Below are positions 62,501 through 64,000 of a stretch of 64,000 nt of DNA, one piece after another. Positions within the stretch are counted from its first letter, which is position 1. Each line of letters starts with the position of its first letter. The notes under the pieces are model-generated. The model was not told the origin of the DNA. It did no database searches and saw only the letters and a program-made list of their open reading frames with translations. The DNA is taken from assembly GCA_009841335.1 (NCBI GenBank), contig VXLY01000079.1:62001-126000 (forward strand), read 5' to 3'. Source of the DNA: Rhodothermaceae bacterium (GTDB lineage: Bacteria > Bacteroidota > Rhodothermia > Rhodothermales > Bin80). The translations under genes were made by a program, and so were the position numbers.

Positions 62501-63211
62501 ATGAGTCCTTTTCTAGGTGAATTTATCGGAACCGCAATACTTCTCCTTCTCGGAAATGCGGTTGTCGCAAACGTCGTGCTCAAGGATACCAAGGGAAGCG
62601 GCGCCGGCTGGATTACTATCAGTTTTGGCTGGGGCACAGCCGTATTCGTAGCCGTCTTTATCGTGGCCGGGTACAGCGGTGCGCATATCAATCCGGCGGT
62701 TACGCTTGGACTTGCACTCGCGGGAAGTTTTGAATGGACATCGGTACCCTTGTACCTTACGGCACAATTTCTGGGAGGAGCGCTCGGAGCGTTCTTGGTC
62801 TGGCTGCATTACCGCGATCACTTTGAAACAACCGACGATGCGGACGCAAAATTAGCTGTGTTCTGCACCGCACCCGCCATCCGCAACAACCTCTCAAACC
62901 TCCTCAGCGAGATCATTGCAACTTTTGTTCTGGTGTTCGCCGTGCTATACATGGTGCAACCGGATGTTGGGCTTGGCGCTTTGGATGCACTTCCCGTTGG
63001 AGCTGTAGTTCTGGCGATCGGGTTGACTTTAGGAGGCACAACGGGATACGCCATCAACCCTGCCCGTGACCTCAGTCCACGCATTATTCACGCAATGGTC
63101 CCCATCAGCGGTAAACGCGACAATGACTGGGGTTACGCTTGGATTCCCGTATTCGGACCGATCATTGGCGGACTGCTTGCAGGAGGGGCCTTCGTACTGA
63201 TCGGAAGCTAA
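62501..63211 (+). CDS. glpF: Glycerol facilitator (MIP/aquaporin family)
   Basis: 236 aa, six membrane helices and two re-entrant NPA loops: GAHINPAVTLGLAL near the first and GYAINPARDLSPRI near the second. The Asp after the second NPAR is typical of glycerol facilitators and not of water-only aquaporins. With glpK it forms a glycerol uptake operon; capture by phosphorylation drives import. Confidence 0.95.
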   Translation: MSPFLGEFIGTAILLLLGNAVVANVVLKDTKGSGAGWITISFGWGTAVFVAVFIVAGYSGAHINPAVTLGLALAGSFEWTSVPLYLTAQFLGGALGAFLVWLHYRDHFETTDDADAKLAVFCTAPAIRNNLSNLLSEIIATFVLVFAVLYMVQPDVGLGALDALPVGAVVLAIGLTLGGTTGYAINPARDLSPRIIHAMVPISGKRDNDWGYAWIPVFGPIIGGLLAGGAFVLIGS

Positions 63212-63512
63212 CCGGCTACCACAAGGTCGTGATATACCGAATTGTGAGGCAAATGCGGACCGCCCATCAGATACCTGCCAACTGAACGTTTGAGGAACCA
63301 CCAGTGATTACTGGTAATTTTGGGGAATTGCTACTTCTCAAGGCTGCCGATCCTCCCAATTCAGACAGAAAATCTGCTGGCAAACATGAGGCAGCAGAGA
63401 ACCCCATAATGCGACGCCCCAGACTGCCTAACGCCCAAAATTCCTGTTATATGGGTCTGAAAATTCGGGCACGACAACGGGCACAACCGGCTTATCTGCG
63501 AACGGACACTCT
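63212..63512. other. Convergent spacer after glpF
   Basis: About 300 bp between glpF and the end of the sorting-domain protein. An 81-codon plus frame (63304-63549) overlaps that end and looks non-coding. No terminator is evident. Confidence 0.6.
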
Positions 63513-64000
63513 TTATCGAACAAGCCTGAACGCTCGCGTGACCCGCTGATAATCCTTACGGAGAACTAGCAAGTACAGTCCGTTCGCAAGTGGATACTCA
63601 CTTGCATTAATAGTCAGTGCGTGCTGACCGGACTGCTTGTACTCACCCTCAATAAGAGTAACGCTACGACGCCCGATCACGTCAACAATCTGCAAAGTAA
63701 CGGTTCCGGGCTCCTCTAATGTGTACTCAATCTGTGCCTGCTCACTGAATACAGTAGGATATATCACCACACTTAAACCCAGCCGGGTTAGCTCCGAGAT
63801 CAGGCCTGTTTGCACAGGAGATATTACTACGTTACTCGGACCACTCTCAATAGAATTAGAGCTCACGGATTGCACAAAATACCAATGCTTTTCGGTATCT
63901 GCACTAGGGGTATCGGTAATTACAGTTCTCCCAGTTAAAGCAACTAAATTGCGCGCATCCCGAGCGGCCGTGGTTGCATCCGGCTCTAATTCGCTTTTTA
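63513..64000 (-). CDS. Type IX secretion substrate, C-terminal part (fibronectin-like plus T9SS sorting domain), partial
   Basis: The frame stays open to the window edge, so only the last ~162 residues are seen. The part nearest the edge reads DTPSADTEKHWYFVQSVSS, typical of the end of a fibronectin type III-like repeat. The last ~85 residues are a type A T9SS sorting domain: VVIYPTVFSEQAQIEYTL, VTLQIVDVIGRR, then ANGLYLLVLR and a short basic end. Proteins with this tag cross the outer membrane through the T9SS, whose translocon SprA is encoded at the other edge. The nature of the mature domain is unknown. Confidence 0.85.
   Translation of the reverse strand, partial: KSELEPDATTAARDARNLVALTGRTVITDTPSADTEKHWYFVQSVSSNSIESGPSNVVISPVQTGLISELTRLGLSVVIYPTVFSEQAQIEYTLEEPGTVTLQIVDVIGRRSVTLIEGEYKQSGQHALTINASEYPLANGLYLLVLRKDYQRVTRAFRLVR

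Noticed and set aside
1-64000. CRISPR arrays, prophage, intact insertion sequences, toxin-antitoxin or restriction systems
   Set aside because: No repeat-spacer pattern, phage structural genes, transposase or recognised defence genes were found; the AAA_14 ATPase alone is not enough.

Overview
The window most resembles a chromosome segment from a marine Rhodothermales-like bacterium in the Bacteroidota/Rhodothermota group. This is inferred from gene content, not from a marker-gene tree. It carries parts of a type IX secretion (T9SS) world: the end of SprA at the left edge and a T9SS C-terminal sorting domain at the right edge. It also has three CarboxypepD-plug TonB-dependent receptors, a DUF2480 protein, a CarB without its allosteric domain, mostly absent Shine-Dalgarno sequences, and several upstream sites matching the Bacteroidota -7 element TAnnTTTG. 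I see no rRNA, CRISPR array, prophage or intact insertion sequence.

Layout. 1-8.2 kb: SprA (partial), lipB and a small acidic protein; a leftward envelope/ribosome group (outer-membrane protein, LytR_C protein, rsfS, lipoprotein); a rightward chorismate mutase-mltG pair; and a Cys-rich membrane-anchored unknown. 8.5-18 kb: an SDR enzyme, cysteine desulfurase-DUF2480, tRNA-Glu, clpP, trigger factor, an O6-alkylguanine methyltransferase, and a NatA/NatB-type ABC exporter. 17-22 kb: a compact carA-carB-yebC-ruvC operon. 22.6-24.8 kb: a tonB-type gene, a small membrane protein and a deoxynucleoside kinase. 24.8-34.3 kb: a long leftward transcription unit, nuoA-B-C-D-E-F-(DUF4920 lipoprotein)-G-H-rpe-tRNA-Arg-folK-dNK. 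Complex I subunits I-N are not here.

34.8-43.9 kb: three TonB-dependent receptors, the last two a tandem duplication. 44.4-47.7 kb: purB, an ECF sigma factor, an Lrp/AsnC regulator and a lipoprotein cyclase. 47.7-50.5 kb: a CAT-anticodon tRNA (probably Ile2) and a feoA-feoA-feoB iron uptake operon with a dyad upstream. 51-56.9 kb: proS, a gene-poor island around an AAA_14/DUF4143 ATPase, and thrS without a TGS domain. 57-63.2 kb: an unusual in-frame fusion of an AlkD-like DNA glycosylase to a threonine-dehydratase-like PLP enzyme, a secreted YjgF-family protein, a membrane-anchored subtilase, and glpK-glpF.

The strongest oddities are the AlkD/PLP-enzyme fusion (56971-58647) and the rpe/tRNA-Arg/folK nesting, in which the rpe stop codon is bases 8-10 of the tRNA and folK starts 7 nt after the tRNA CCA end. 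All three tRNAs lie within 7 nt of a coding sequence. I did not find a multi-gene defence or biosynthetic system that I would call new with confidence.
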